57,449 bases of DNA. Source: Bacillota bacterium. Its GTDB lineage: Bacteria > Bacillota > Clostridia > Lachnospirales > Cellulosilyticaceae. The stretch covers positions 1 to 57,449 of the forward strand of contig JAEZJJ010000053.1 of NCBI GenBank assembly GCA_023436395.1, given 5' to 3'. A program made the position numbers and the translations under genes. Each line of letters begins with the position of its first letter. Position 1 is the stretch's first letter. Below are positions 37,305 to 46,218 of this stretch, piece after piece. The notes below the pieces were generated by a model, which saw nothing but the letters and a program-made list of their open reading frames with translations, did no database searches and was not told the origin of the DNA.

Positions 37305-38330
37305 TCAATCGTGAATATCCACTATAACTTTCATTGTTTGTTCTCTATTACTATCTATATACTTATAGGCTTCTAAATAATCTTTAAATGCAAAATGCTT
37401 TGTCATTAGTGGTTTTAACTGTATTTTTCCCTCTTCAACAAGTCTAATGGCTTCAACATAATCTTCATGTCTATACATAAAAGAAGTATTTAGGTCAATT
37501 TCAGAATCATTTAACTTAGCCAAATCAACATGCGCCTCTCCATCAAAAACGGCTACTAAGATAATATTTCCGCCCTTTCGACAATTCTGGATAGCCTGGT
37601 TCATGGTAATATTATTTCCTGCACAATCAAAGATGACATCGGCTTTATCCGTTCCGAAGCAATCTACCATTGCTTTACCAAAATCCTCTTCCTTAGTATT
37701 TACAACATAGTCAACGCCTACCTCTTTAGCTAACTTCAATCTGAAATCTGAGACATCTGTAGCCATTACTTTTGCTGCTCCCAATGCCTTTACAGACTGA
37801 GCTAATAGTATACCGATAGGTCCACATCCCAGTATACATACATTGGCACCTTTGATATCAGGATATCTTTTAGCTGCATGTACTGTTACGGCAAGAGGCT
37901 CTATCATTGCCCCCTCATCAAAAGACATATTATCTGGCAAAGCAACAACTTTAGTAGCATCAACAGCAAAATACTCACTGGCAGCTCCTGTTGTTTGAAA
38001 TCCCATGACTTTCAAATGATCACAAAGATTATACTTACCATGGGTACATGGGTAACATTCCCCGCAATAGACTTGTGGTTCAATTGTTACCTTTTGACCT
38101 ATTTCGAGATCTTTAACAGCCAATCCTAATTTAACAATTTCACCTGACACCTCATGTCCTTGGGTTACAGGATAAGATGTATATGGATGTTTGCCGTGAA
38201 AAACATGTATATCAGAACCACAAACACCTATTCTCATCATCTTTACTAAAACTTCATTTTCTTTAATAGCTGGCACATCAACTTCCTTGAACTCTATAAC
38301 TCCTGGTGATGTCATAACTTGTTTTAACAT
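37305..38330 (-). CDS. zinc-dependent alcohol/polyol dehydrogenase (MDR family)
   Basis: 341 residues from the ATG at 38330 (GGGGAGG six bases upstream); an ATG five codons earlier lacks a site. Catalytic zinc ligands are Cys in GVCGSDIHVFHG and His-Glu in QGHEVSGEIV. The structural zinc cluster is CGECYPCTHGKYNLC. The NAD-binding glycine motif is ILGCGPIGILLAQS. It belongs with sorbitol, L-idonate and threonine dehydrogenases. It sits between the two FAD oxidoreductase genes and should oxidise or reduce a polyol-type intermediate. A decayed relative stands at the front of the same operon (44474-44845), so this copy may have taken over its role. Confidence 0.92.
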   Translation of the reverse strand: MLKQVMTSPGVIEFKEVDVPAIKENEVLVKMMRIGVCGSDIHVFHGKHPYTSYPVTQGHEVSGEIVKLGLAVKDLEIGQKVTIEPQVYCGECYPCTHGKYNLCDHLKVMGFQTTGAASEYFAVDATKVVALPDNMSFDEGAMIEPLAVTVHAAKRYPDIKGANVCILGCGPIGILLAQSVKALGAAKVMATDVSDFRLKLAKEVGVDYVVNTKEEDFGKAMVDCFGTDKADVIFDCAGNNITMNQAIQNCRKGGNIILVAVFDGEAHVDLAKLNDSEIDLNTSFMYRHEDYVEAIRLVEEGKIQLKPLMTKHFAFKDYLEAYKYIDSNREQTMKVIVDIHD

Positions 38331-38349
38331 GTTTATCCTCCCCATTCTT

Positions 38350-40251
38350 TTAATATATTCTTATTTCAAAAATGTGAGCATCTCTAGCTCCGTTAGTACT
38401 AGTAACAACAATTGCAACTTTATTAGCACATATTGGTGTATCCAAATCAATTATATTTAATCTTTGATGATTATCTTTAATATGAGCAGAATATACCTCT
38501 TTTTCATCCATGAACAATTTAATGCTGTAATCCTTCACCAATGTCTTGGCAACTCCTAGCATTTCTTTTTCCATAAATGCTTTGGAAACAGTAATGCAGC
38601 GTTCCTCACTTAAATCAGGGTCAAAGGTTAGCCTGATTTGTGAGATCAACTCATTAGATGGAAGTATTAATGAAATCATTTCGCCTTTAGCATCTATTCC
38701 CTCTGACTTCCACATGTTACTCGTCTCGCCTTCTCTTCTTGCAACGCCAGAAATGACATTTTCTCCCTCAAATCCCTTCTGCTCAGAAGAAACTTCGATT
38801 TTAGCACTTCTTGCTTTATCCTTTGGATCTTCGTTTTTGAACCCTGGTAAATATAAATCATTTTTTAATAACAATTGTTGCAATTCTTTCATATAGTTAC
38901 TTCCATATTCTTTAGGAAGCATTCTCTTTTTCGTCGCCTCTGCTGCAGCTATACCAACAGCCTCACCTCCGATTGCACAGGTTGCCATGACTCTGGTGGA
39001 TCCCATCGCCAATTTTGAAGCAGATATATCTCTGCCTGCCATCATTAAGTTCTTTATTGTCCTTGAACAATAGCATCCATAGGGTATCGTGTACAATCCT
39101 TTAAAGGAACGTACCTTAGAAGGTATCTGTCCTTTTGCCCAGAAGCCACCTGCCACATGCTCATCCATTGGCCATCCGCCATAGGCAACTGCGTCTTCAA
39201 ATATCTTGTTAGCTAATATATCATTTTCAGTTAATACATAATCTCCCATCAAACGTCGACTTTCACGCATTGCTGCTAAGTTACCTACCCACTTGAGCTC
39301 ATAGTTATCCGCTCCATGATCACCGCCGTTTTTTATATGATCCCATACGCCATAGACTGTTCTATATAATTCATAGCGAATATCCTCAGATTGCTTGATG
39401 ATATCATCCCAATCTCCTCCCAGTTCTATCCACCAATAGCCAGATTTCACGTCATATTTTTCCACTAATTCATCTCTATGATCTTCATAGTCTTCTCCTG
39501 GTTTTAAAACTACCACATCATCAGCATTATGATAGACAACAATATCTCCATGATAACGATACTTAAAATCTTCTTCTGTAAAATGATGTGCCCAACTTGG
39601 TTTTACAAACTTAACTGGATGGCCCACATCCTCAGCCACAAAATAAATAGTGTTCCCCATGGTATCGCCATCTTCAACAGCGGGTGCAGACTCTTCATCA
39701 TATTCATCCGCTGCTTCTCTTCCAATCTTGTATTCTGCTCCTGCAAAGTAACCTAATGTTCCATTGCCTGTGGCATCTATAAAAATATCAGCCACGAAAC
39801 AATACTTTTCTTCTGTTGTCATTTGATAACAATAAATACATTTAATTTCTGTTCCATCAGACTCTACTTCATCCATTGTCGTATTCATATATAAGTCAAG
39901 ATTTTTACACTCTTTCGCAGCAGACCACAGTACTCCATCCCATATAGAATAATTGTAGCTATCGTTTAAGTATTTATTTTCTAACTGCAGTTCCATTAAA
40001 ATACCTGTTTCAGCTGCATCTTTTTTACCCCAATGACATGATGCACCTGATATATGCATTCTCATCTCTGAACTTGCATTTCCACCAAACACACTTCGAT
40101 CTTGAATAAGTGCCGTTTTTACCCCTTGTCTTGCAGATGCCATTGCTGCACACAGGCCACTCATACCTCCACCTACAACAACGACAGAATACCTCTTATT
40201 ATTAATTATCTTTTCCTCTGGTTTATGCTTTGTGTGAATATAATTTTTCAT
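38350..40251 (-). CDS. FAD-dependent oxidoreductase, copy B
   Basis: 633 residues from the ATG at 40251 (GGAG six bases upstream); an ATG at 40263 is also possible. Same family and plan as copy A: VVVVGGGMSGLCAAMASARQ, RSVFGGNASSEMRMH, YVAYGGWPMD-type central segment (AVAYGGWPMDEHVAGG), LMMAGRDISASKLAMGSTR and a C-terminal discoidin-like region (ENVISGVARREGETSNMWKS). The pair arose by duplication with divergence, perhaps to act on two positions or two anomers of one substrate. It lies 19 bases from the dehydrogenase gene and 28 from the upstream permease gene. No signal peptide is seen. Confidence 0.87.
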   Translation of the reverse strand: MKNYIHTKHKPEEKIINNKRYSVVVVGGGMSGLCAAMASARQGVKTALIQDRSVFGGNASSEMRMHISGASCHWGKKDAAETGILMELQLENKYLNDSYNYSIWDGVLWSAAKECKNLDLYMNTTMDEVESDGTEIKCIYCYQMTTEEKYCFVADIFIDATGNGTLGYFAGAEYKIGREAADEYDEESAPAVEDGDTMGNTIYFVAEDVGHPVKFVKPSWAHHFTEEDFKYRYHGDIVVYHNADDVVVLKPGEDYEDHRDELVEKYDVKSGYWWIELGGDWDDIIKQSEDIRYELYRTVYGVWDHIKNGGDHGADNYELKWVGNLAAMRESRRLMGDYVLTENDILANKIFEDAVAYGGWPMDEHVAGGFWAKGQIPSKVRSFKGLYTIPYGCYCSRTIKNLMMAGRDISASKLAMGSTRVMATCAIGGEAVGIAAAEATKKRMLPKEYGSNYMKELQQLLLKNDLYLPGFKNEDPKDKARSAKIEVSSEQKGFEGENVISGVARREGETSNMWKSEGIDAKGEMISLILPSNELISQIRLTFDPDLSEERCITVSKAFMEKEMLGVAKTLVKDYSIKLFMDEKEVYSAHIKDNHQRLNIIDLDTPICANKVAIVVTSTNGARDAHIFEIRIY

Positions 40252-40279
40252 ATTATTCTCCATTCCAGTTATTTTTAGA

Positions 40280-41128
40280 TTAACCCTTTACCGCTCCTGC
40301 TGTTAATCCGCTTACCAACTGCTTACCTAAAAAAGTAAATACTAATAATATTGGAATAATGGCTACAGTTGTTGCTGCACAAAGTGGTCCCCATTCCTGT
40401 CCAAAAAATCCAATGTAATCATAAATAGCCATTTGAATATTTTTTAGTGATGTATCATTTACCATAACCGATGTGGTTATATATTCATTCCAAGAACCAA
40501 TAAAAATAAACAGGCTAGCTGCTGCAAAAGATGGTTTGATCATCGGTGGCACTAAACATGCTATAATATAGCGTTGACTACAGCCATCTATTCTTGCTGC
40601 TTCCTCTATTTCCAAAGGAAGTCCTCTAATACCAGAAATAAGCATCCAGATACAAAGCGGCAGATTATATGTAGTATAAAGTATTGGCATCGTATACCAA
40701 TGATTTGATAAGCCAGCTTTCATCATTACCAAATAGTTTGGAATTAATAAAATCGAACTGCCTGTCGATAACGGTATGCCAATAACGACTAAATAAAAAA
40801 GAATTTTCTTGAATGGAAATTTTCGTCTTTCAAATCCATATGCTGCAAGATATCCAAGTAACAAACATAATACTATTGCAGCTACTGAATAAAGTACGCT
40901 ATTAAAAACATACTTTACGAATCCCGAAGAAAAAATTCTTATATAATGAGCCCATGTGATTTCAAATCCTATAATCTTAGGAGGATAGGCTGCTATCTCA
41001 TTTGTATTTTTAAGTGATGTTACGATGCCCCAATATATAGGAGTTATTGTAATAATAGCCATTCCAATTAAGATTAGAACTTCTACAATAGAAATAATGA
41101 TTTTTTTTGTTTTTATAGCACTATTCAT
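40280..41128 (-). CDS. carbohydrate ABC transporter permease (MalG type)
   Basis: 282 residues with six membrane segments. The cytoplasmic EAA loop EIEEAARIDGCSQRYIIACL, which docks to the ATPase, is intact and typical of CUT1 MalG-like permeases. The C terminus GLTAGAVKG is the usual signature end of this family. It imports sugars with the partner permease and binding protein upstream. No ATPase gene is in the cluster, so a shared MsmK-type ATPase encoded elsewhere is expected. GGAGG lies ahead of the ATG. Confidence 0.95.
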   Translation of the reverse strand: MNSAIKTKKIIISIVEVLILIGMAIITITPIYWGIVTSLKNTNEIAAYPPKIIGFEITWAHYIRIFSSGFVKYVFNSVLYSVAAIVLCLLLGYLAAYGFERRKFPFKKILFYLVVIGIPLSTGSSILLIPNYLVMMKAGLSNHWYTMPILYTTYNLPLCIWMLISGIRGLPLEIEEAARIDGCSQRYIIACLVPPMIKPSFAAASLFIFIGSWNEYITTSVMVNDTSLKNIQMAIYDYIGFFGQEWGPLCAATTVAIIPILLVFTFLGKQLVSGLTAGAVKG

Positions 41129-41139
41129 CGGTCGGCCTC

Positions 41140-42009
41140 CTATATTTTATAATCACTGACTTTGATATACAAAGCTATAATCAATGAAGTAATTAGCATA
41201 ATTAAAATTGAAAGTGCTGCAGAAGTACCAAACTGATAATATCTAAATCCCAAATTGTACTGATACAACGTAATGACATTTGTAGCATCGTTTGGACCTC
41301 CACTCGTTAAAACTTTAGGGACTGTATTATTAGTAAAGTTACTTACTGTCAATACAATTATTGACAACAATACAGCTGTTTTCATTAGTGGTAATTTTAC
41401 ATACCATAGAAGTTGTAAGGGAGATGCTCCATCAACCTGGCCTGCTTCCAATAATGCTTTATCTAAACTTTTTAATCCTGCAAGAATCATGACCATTGCA
41501 TAGCCAACTAATCGCCATACAAGAACAAAGATCAGCCCTATTATTGCAGAATTTTTATTCTGGACAACATAAATGGCATCAAATCCTAATTTTCTTAATA
41601 TCATATTAAATAATCCAAGATCTCCATTAAATAACCATCTCCATAGTAATGCTGCTACCACCATGGAAATAACCCATGGGACCAACCCAAACATTTGAAT
41701 AAGATACGCAAATAAACCATACTTACGATCTATCCATAACGCTAAAATAAGCCCTATCAGAACAGATAGTCCCGTTGAGACTATGGTAATAAATAGCGTG
41801 AATACAAAAGAGTTAATAACTCTGTTATTTTGTAATACTGAAATGTAATTTCCTAGCCCCAAAAAATCGCCTTTTATTAAATAGTCCAGATTATACAGAC
41901 TACAATAAAATGTATAAATCAATGGAACCACCAGAAATAACAGCAGAACACTCATAGCTGGAATAACATAAAAGATTGATAAATGTTTCTTATCTGTAGT
42001 TTTCTTCAA
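41140..42009 (-). CDS. carbohydrate ABC transporter permease (MalF type)
   Basis: 289 residues if translation starts at TTG 42009, which has GGAGAG eight bases upstream; a GTG at 42018 directly abuts that site and is less likely. It has six membrane segments. The EAA loop reads ALLEAGQVDGASPLQLLWYV. MalF-type CUT1 permease, partner of the next gene (11-base gap). It follows the binding-protein gene across an 85- to 95-base gap holding a GC-rich hairpin. Function in class is clear; substrate unknown. Confidence 0.94.
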   Translation of the reverse strand: MKKTTDKKHLSIFYVIPAMSVLLLFLVVPLIYTFYCSLYNLDYLIKGDFLGLGNYISVLQNNRVINSFVFTLFITIVSTGLSVLIGLILALWIDRKYGLFAYLIQMFGLVPWVISMVVAALLWRWLFNGDLGLFNMILRKLGFDAIYVVQNKNSAIIGLIFVLVWRLVGYAMVMILAGLKSLDKALLEAGQVDGASPLQLLWYVKLPLMKTAVLLSIIVLTVSNFTNNTVPKVLTSGGPNDATNVITLYQYNLGFRYYQFGTSAALSILIMLITSLIIALYIKVSDYKI

Positions 42010-42070
42010 TAGTACCACTCTCCACTTAGTATTAATATAAAGCTGTACATCTGCTAATTATCATAACTAA

Positions 42071-42096
42071 AGCCCCGGCCTATAAGACCAGGGCCT
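42071..42096 (-). promoter_or_regulatory. mRNA hairpin between binding-protein and permease genes
   Basis: Read on the minus strand, GCCCTGG pairs with CCGGGGC (one U-G) around a short loop, with only TTTA after it. Such intra-operon hairpins commonly protect the binding-protein mRNA or partly terminate, which gives more binding protein than permease. Confidence 0.6.
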
Positions 42097-42103
42097 ATGT
42101 AAA

Positions 42104-43456
42104 TTACCTGTTATTGTCTGTATTAAATACTTTTTCTGCTTCTTTTAATGCTTGCATTGGATCTGTTCCATCTATCACTACACTTTGGATAGGATAATTT
42201 AAATCAAGCTTCCATCCAACGTATGCTTCTTTATTGGATGGTAACCACCCTTCTTTAAATGCTTGAATCATTGATTCCATATATTTATTTTCATCAGTAA
42301 TTTCCAAACTTGCTACTGTAGATTTTCGTAATGGAGCCTGTCCGCCTAATTCAATCCACTTCAAATCAGATTCAGGAGAATACATCTTCTCAACGAACTT
42401 ACCTGCTTCTTCTTTATGTTTTGAACCAGACCAAACACCTACAAACCATCCATCAATAACTGTTCCACCTGGAAGAGGAGTAAACTGAATCGTATTTCCA
42501 TCAAAGGTTGCATTTTGTCTTAATGTCGCTAAACGTACTGCACTGGCAATTGCCATACCATATTTTCCAGCTGCAAATTCAGTATAAATGTCTTCAATGG
42601 TTGAATTGATACTTTCTTTAGGAGTAACACCTGTATTGATGCAGTTCGTTGTCCAATCAATTGCCTTAACACCAGCATCGTTAGCCCAATTAGCTGTTGC
42701 ATCATCATTGAATAAATCTCCATTTTCCTGGAGGAGCCAGTTAACTATAGCCTGTGCATCATTTGTTTCTGTTGAGAACGACATACCTAAACCATAACGG
42801 TCAATTCCAGAAGCATCTTTGCCAGTTAATGCTTTAGCTGCTTCATATAGTTCGTCAAAGGATGCAGGTACTGGCAAGCCTGCTTCTTTTAACAAATCTT
42901 CACGGTAAAATAATCCAGTACAGTTCTTATTGACTGTTAATGTATAATGTTTTCCATCTCTTTCACCAAATCTGAAAAATGCATCATCTACATCATCTAT
43001 TTCTTCATCTGTCCAGTCTCCTAAAAACAGATTTTCTAGTGGTTCAAGTATGCCTGCATTAAGTACACCATACATCTCATCTCTTGCACACCACATGATG
43101 TCTGGCGCATTTCCCGTGGCTGAAGCTGCCAAAAACTTACCTGTCATAGTTGCCCAATCCTGTGGTTCAACAACAACCTTAACACCAGGATTTTCTGCTT
43201 CATACTCATCAATCATTTGCTTCAATGCTACAGAACGTCCGTTTTCAGTATTAGTAGGGTCTAGGAATGTCCACATTTTAATTGTAATCTCTTCACCACT
43301 ACTTGTTGCTTTCGTCTCCTCTTTCGCTTCTGTTGTTTGTTTAGTTTCTGCTGTTTGTGTAGGTTCAGTTGTTTTTTTACTATCTGAGCTTCCACACCCC
43401 ATAAATGATACTGACATTACTGCTGCTAATAAACATGTAATTAATTTTTTCTTCAT
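42104..43456 (-). CDS. extracellular sugar-binding lipoprotein of ABC importer
   Basis: 450 residues. The signal ends in the lipobox SFMGCGSS (lipidated Cys at 21), followed by a Thr/Lys/Glu-rich linker (about 25-52). The mature domain is of the CUT1 family 1 type (IKMWTFLDPTNTENGRSVAL at the start, APDIMWCARDEMYG in the hinge region). It captures the sugar outside the membrane and delivers it to the two permeases. The ligand is unknown, but the catabolic genes suggest a polyhydroxylated compound such as a rare sugar, cyclitol or glycoside. AGGGAGGG lies upstream of the ATG. Confidence 0.95.
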   Translation of the reverse strand: MKKKLITCLLAAVMSVSFMGCGSSDSKKTTEPTQTAETKQTTEAKEETKATSSGEEITIKMWTFLDPTNTENGRSVALKQMIDEYEAENPGVKVVVEPQDWATMTGKFLAASATGNAPDIMWCARDEMYGVLNAGILEPLENLFLGDWTDEEIDDVDDAFFRFGERDGKHYTLTVNKNCTGLFYREDLLKEAGLPVPASFDELYEAAKALTGKDASGIDRYGLGMSFSTETNDAQAIVNWLLQENGDLFNDDATANWANDAGVKAIDWTTNCINTGVTPKESINSTIEDIYTEFAAGKYGMAIASAVRLATLRQNATFDGNTIQFTPLPGGTVIDGWFVGVWSGSKHKEEAGKFVEKMYSPESDLKWIELGGQAPLRKSTVASLEITDENKYMESMIQAFKEGWLPSNKEAYVGWKLDLNYPIQSVVIDGTDPMQALKEAEKVFNTDNNR

Positions 43457-43493
43457 TTTAATACCCTCCCTTTTTTTATCATAAATGGCACTT

Positions 43494-44456
43494 TTACCAT
43501 AATGATTGATTTATTAGTGACTCTATTTCTTTTAGGCCCGGCATTGCGGGTACTGCACCAGTTTTTGTTGTTGTAAGTGCTCCGGCAGCGTTTCCAAATT
43601 GAACAATCTTTTCTAAGTCTTCTATATCCATTTTCTGTAGCTCTTGTAGTGATATATCCTTTATTTTATAATGTATTGCTCCAAAAAACGAATCCCCAGC
43701 ACCATTTGTATCGATAGCCTTTACTTTAAATCCTTGTATTTCTCGGCAATCAGTCCCGCGTCTGATAAAGGCTCCTTTGTCTCCCCTTGAAATGCAAATA
43801 AGGGATATACCGAAATCAGCAAGTTTTTTACTGCCTTCTATTAAATCCTGTGTTTCTACTAATAATTCTAATTCTTCCTCAGACACCTTCAAAATATCTG
43901 TATATTGCAATAAATGTATCATCGCTTTTTTGGCAATCTCTTCACTTTTCCACAAAGGCTTTCTATAATTTGGATCATAACTTATGATACATCCAGCTTC
44001 TTTAGCAACGTTTACTGCCTTATATGTAGCACTCCTTGCTGGCTCATCAGTTGTTGATAATGAACCAATATGAAAAATATGGCTTTCCTTTATTAATTTT
44101 TCATTTAAATCCTGAACACTTAATGTTATGTCCGCTCCTGGATTTCTATAAAAAATAAAAGATCTTTCACCATTTTCATCTAGTGAAACAAATGCCAGGG
44201 TAGTATGAATTTCGTCAGACATAGCTAATCCATCTGTACAAATGTTATTTTTGTCCATCACTTTTTTTAGTGCCTGTCCAAAACTATCTTTTCCTGTTTT
44301 TCCAATAAACGCAGTCTTTCCTCCTAATATAGCATTTTGTGCTAAAACATTTAAAGGTGCTCCACCTGGATTCTGTGCATAAACTGGAATATCATTATCT
44401 AATCCACAAGGGGTAAAATCAATTAATATCTCTCCTAACGCAGTTACATCATACAT
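43494..44456 (-). CDS. PfkB-family carbohydrate kinase (fructokinase-like)
   Basis: 320 residues. PfkB signature 1 is near residue 30 (QNPGGAPLNVLAQNAILGGK) and signature 2 near 250 (AIDTNGAGDSFFGAI, with the catalytic Asp). The N-terminal ALGEILIDFTP is typical of fructokinases and 2-keto-3-deoxygluconate kinases. It phosphorylates the imported or isomerised sugar using ATP. It is the first intact gene of the minus-strand sugar operon, 17 bases after the decayed dehydrogenase, and 37 bases ahead of the binding protein. Specificity between fructose and other keto sugars cannot be told from sequence. Confidence 0.93.
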   Translation of the reverse strand: MYDVTALGEILIDFTPCGLDNDIPVYAQNPGGAPLNVLAQNAILGGKTAFIGKTGKDSFGQALKKVMDKNNICTDGLAMSDEIHTTLAFVSLDENGERSFIFYRNPGADITLSVQDLNEKLIKESHIFHIGSLSTTDEPARSATYKAVNVAKEAGCIISYDPNYRKPLWKSEEIAKKAMIHLLQYTDILKVSEEELELLVETQDLIEGSKKLADFGISLICISRGDKGAFIRRGTDCREIQGFKVKAIDTNGAGDSFFGAIHYKIKDISLQELQKMDIEDLEKIVQFGNAAGALTTTKTGAVPAMPGLKEIESLINQSLW

Positions 44457-44473
44457 TCATACACCTCAACCTT

Positions 44474-44845
44474 CTAATTTACTTGTGGATGCACGACTAC
44501 ATTGATTGAGTCATTACTCATTTACCTATGTACTGCTTCATCAAAATCATCAAGTCCATACATATGATTTATTGTGAAGCATTGTGCCTCCGGAGCAATT
44601 TGTATTCTATATTCACCTTATCTCCTACTTTCTTCACCTCACTCTAAAATTCATGTCCAAGCATCAATAGGAGGATTAACTGTAGCTAATCCTACTTCTC
44701 CAACAAAAATATGTACATCTGTTCCATAAATACCTCAGGCCATATATTTAATTAGTACTTCATTATCCTTTAGATCTCTGAGTTCTATGTTACGCACTTT
44801 AAATTTACTTTGATGGCCTGATCCTAAAAAGTAGCTCGCTTTCAT
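44474..44845 (-). pseudogene. decayed zinc alcohol dehydrogenase, internally deleted
   Basis: From the ATG at 44845 the minus strand encodes MKASYFLGSGHQSKF, then NEVLIKYMA, then TGA where the family has the zinc-binding Cys (GICGTD; here *GIYGTDVHIFVG). The frame then continues LATVNPPI before a frameshift to GHEF*SEVKKVGDKVN. After a large deletion the C-terminal end reads NHMYGLDDFDEAVHR, then TGA/TAA-type breaks, then NDSINVVVHPQVN before a TAG. So about 70 N-terminal and 30 C-terminal codons remain of some 340. Good promoter and operator lie upstream, so it once opened the operon. Confidence 0.85.
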
Positions 44846-44869
44846 TTTTCACTCCCTTCTATTTTTTAG

Positions 44870-44881
44870 TTAAACGTTTAA
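44870..44881. promoter_or_regulatory. palindromic LacI-type operator
   Basis: TTAAACGTTTAA is a perfect 12-bp palindrome with the central CG typical of LacI-family operators. It lies about 10-21 bases after the predicted transcription start of the sugar operon, the classic roadblock position. The core AAACGTTT also fits a CcpA cre site, so either protein could bind. Confidence 0.75.
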
Positions 44882-44897
44882 ATTATCTTATACCGAA

Positions 44898-44926
44898 AGT
44901 ATAGCATTATTAAATTTTATAGTCAA
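44898..44926 (-). promoter_or_regulatory. promoter of the sugar operon
   Basis: Read on the minus strand: TTGACT, exactly 17 bases, TATACT, each one base from consensus. It drives the decayed dehydrogenase, kinase, importer and oxidoreductase genes. Confidence 0.8.
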
Positions 44927-44994
44927 TAGTTACAAAGTGATAATTCATATTTTAAATTAATATACATATTGCACAGAAAACTTGTTAAAGTTTG

Positions 44995-45035
44995 TTAACC
45001 GTTAATTTGACATGAAGTTTTTTTTTTAATATAAT
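44995..45035 (+). promoter_or_regulatory. lacI promoter with adjacent operator-like site
   Basis: TTGACA (45007-45012), 17 bases, TATAAT (45030-45035) is a perfect sigma-A promoter. TTAACCGTTAA (44995-45005) directly upstream is a near-palindrome related to the operator at 44870, suggesting autoregulation. Confidence 0.8.
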
Positions 45036-45062
45036 TAAAATATAAATTATGGAGGTTTATAG

Positions 45063-46058
45063 ATGAATGATAAAATCAATATGCGTGATGTAGCAAAGGT
45101 TGCTGGCGTATCTATCGCTACTGTGTCACATGTCATTAATAATACAAAAAACGTTTCACCATCAACGAAAAAGAAAGTTGAAGATAGCATCAAAGAGCTT
45201 GGATATGTTTTGAATTCTGTGGCTCAAGGTTTAAAAACAGGGACAAGAAAAATGATAGGCTGCATCATTCCCGATATTTCCAACTATTTTTGGGCAAAAA
45301 TTATTGAAGAGATTGAATCTACCCTTGCTTCCTTTGGGTATCATTTAATCATAATCAATACAAAAGAAACTGCCGAAAAGGAATTAGAGGCCATAAAAAT
45401 ATTATCATCAAGCATGGTAGATGGATTAATCATTGGGAGCACCTTAGGTGATGCAACAGAAATAAATGCGATTTTGCCTAATAGTTTTCCTATTGTTTTT
45501 ATTGATAGAACGCCTGACAATTGCATACATGATAGTTCTACTATTTCTAATTACACATCCATATTTGATGCAGTTAAAGCGCTCATTCAGCATGGCCACG
45601 AAAAAATTGGTTATATTGCTGGACTTTCACGCTTATCAACTAGCAAAGAGCGATTACAAGGATACTATGATGCTCTTCTCCATCACGGTATTCCTATAAA
45701 AGAGTCGCTGATTCAATGTGGCAATTCTATGTATACTAGCGCTTTACAACCACTAATATCTCTTATAAACCAAGATTGTACTGCTATTATTACATCCAAT
45801 AATGTAATGTCATACGATGTCATGAATTATCTTTATCGAGAAAGAGAACATCTTCAATCAACTATAGATGTTATTGGATATCAAGAAGGAAATAGAGATG
45901 TTAGTTTTGCACAACCTTTTGGCTTAATTAGCCAACCTTCTGAAAGAATGGGACAATGGGCTGCACAACAGATCATAACACGTATAAATAATCCTGCTTC
46001 TCCATTACAAAATTTCACCTTAAGTAGTAGCCTTACACTTTTTAAGACCAAATCTTGA
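45063..46058 (+). CDS. LacI-family transcriptional regulator of the sugar operon
   Basis: 331 residues. The N-terminal helix-turn-helix and hinge (NMRDVAKVAGVSIATVSHVI, then ELGYVLNSVAQGLKTG) are those of LacI/GalR repressors. The rest is the periplasmic-binding-protein-like sensor (IIEEIESTLASFGYHLIIIN; GLIGSTL-type segment; IPIVFIDR-like PIVFIDRTP; VIGYQEGNRD). It is divergent from the sugar operon. It should repress that operon in the absence of its sugar or sugar-phosphate effector by binding the TTAAACGTTTAA operator. GGAGG lies seven bases before the ATG, and a perfect promoter is directly upstream. Confidence 0.95.
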   Translation: MNDKINMRDVAKVAGVSIATVSHVINNTKNVSPSTKKKVEDSIKELGYVLNSVAQGLKTGTRKMIGCIIPDISNYFWAKIIEEIESTLASFGYHLIIINTKETAEKELEAIKILSSSMVDGLIIGSTLGDATEINAILPNSFPIVFIDRTPDNCIHDSSTISNYTSIFDAVKALIQHGHEKIGYIAGLSRLSTSKERLQGYYDALLHHGIPIKESLIQCGNSMYTSALQPLISLINQDCTAIITSNNVMSYDVMNYLYREREHLQSTIDVIGYQEGNRDVSFAQPFGLISQPSERMGQWAAQQIITRINNPASPLQNFTLSSSLTLFKTKS

Positions 46059-46096
46059 AAGCAATGCTCTTTTACCCTAATTAGTATTTCACGCAA

Positions 46097-46146
46097 ACAG
46101 GGAGCTACCATTAGCTGATTCTAATCAGCTAATGGTAGCTCCCTGT
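46097..46146. repeat. perfect 24-bp inverted repeat between convergent genes
   Basis: Bases 46097-46120 (starting ACAGGGAGCTACC) are exactly repeated in reverse complement at 46123-46146, with two bases between. No T-run follows on either strand. It probably ends both convergent transcripts as a very stable hairpin, but its perfection is unusual for a terminator. Confidence 0.8.
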
Positions 46147-46218
46147 GACTATCACACCATAGAAATACTATATCCTGTCTTACATAAATTCCTCTATTGA
46201 ATGAAATTATAAAGACTT

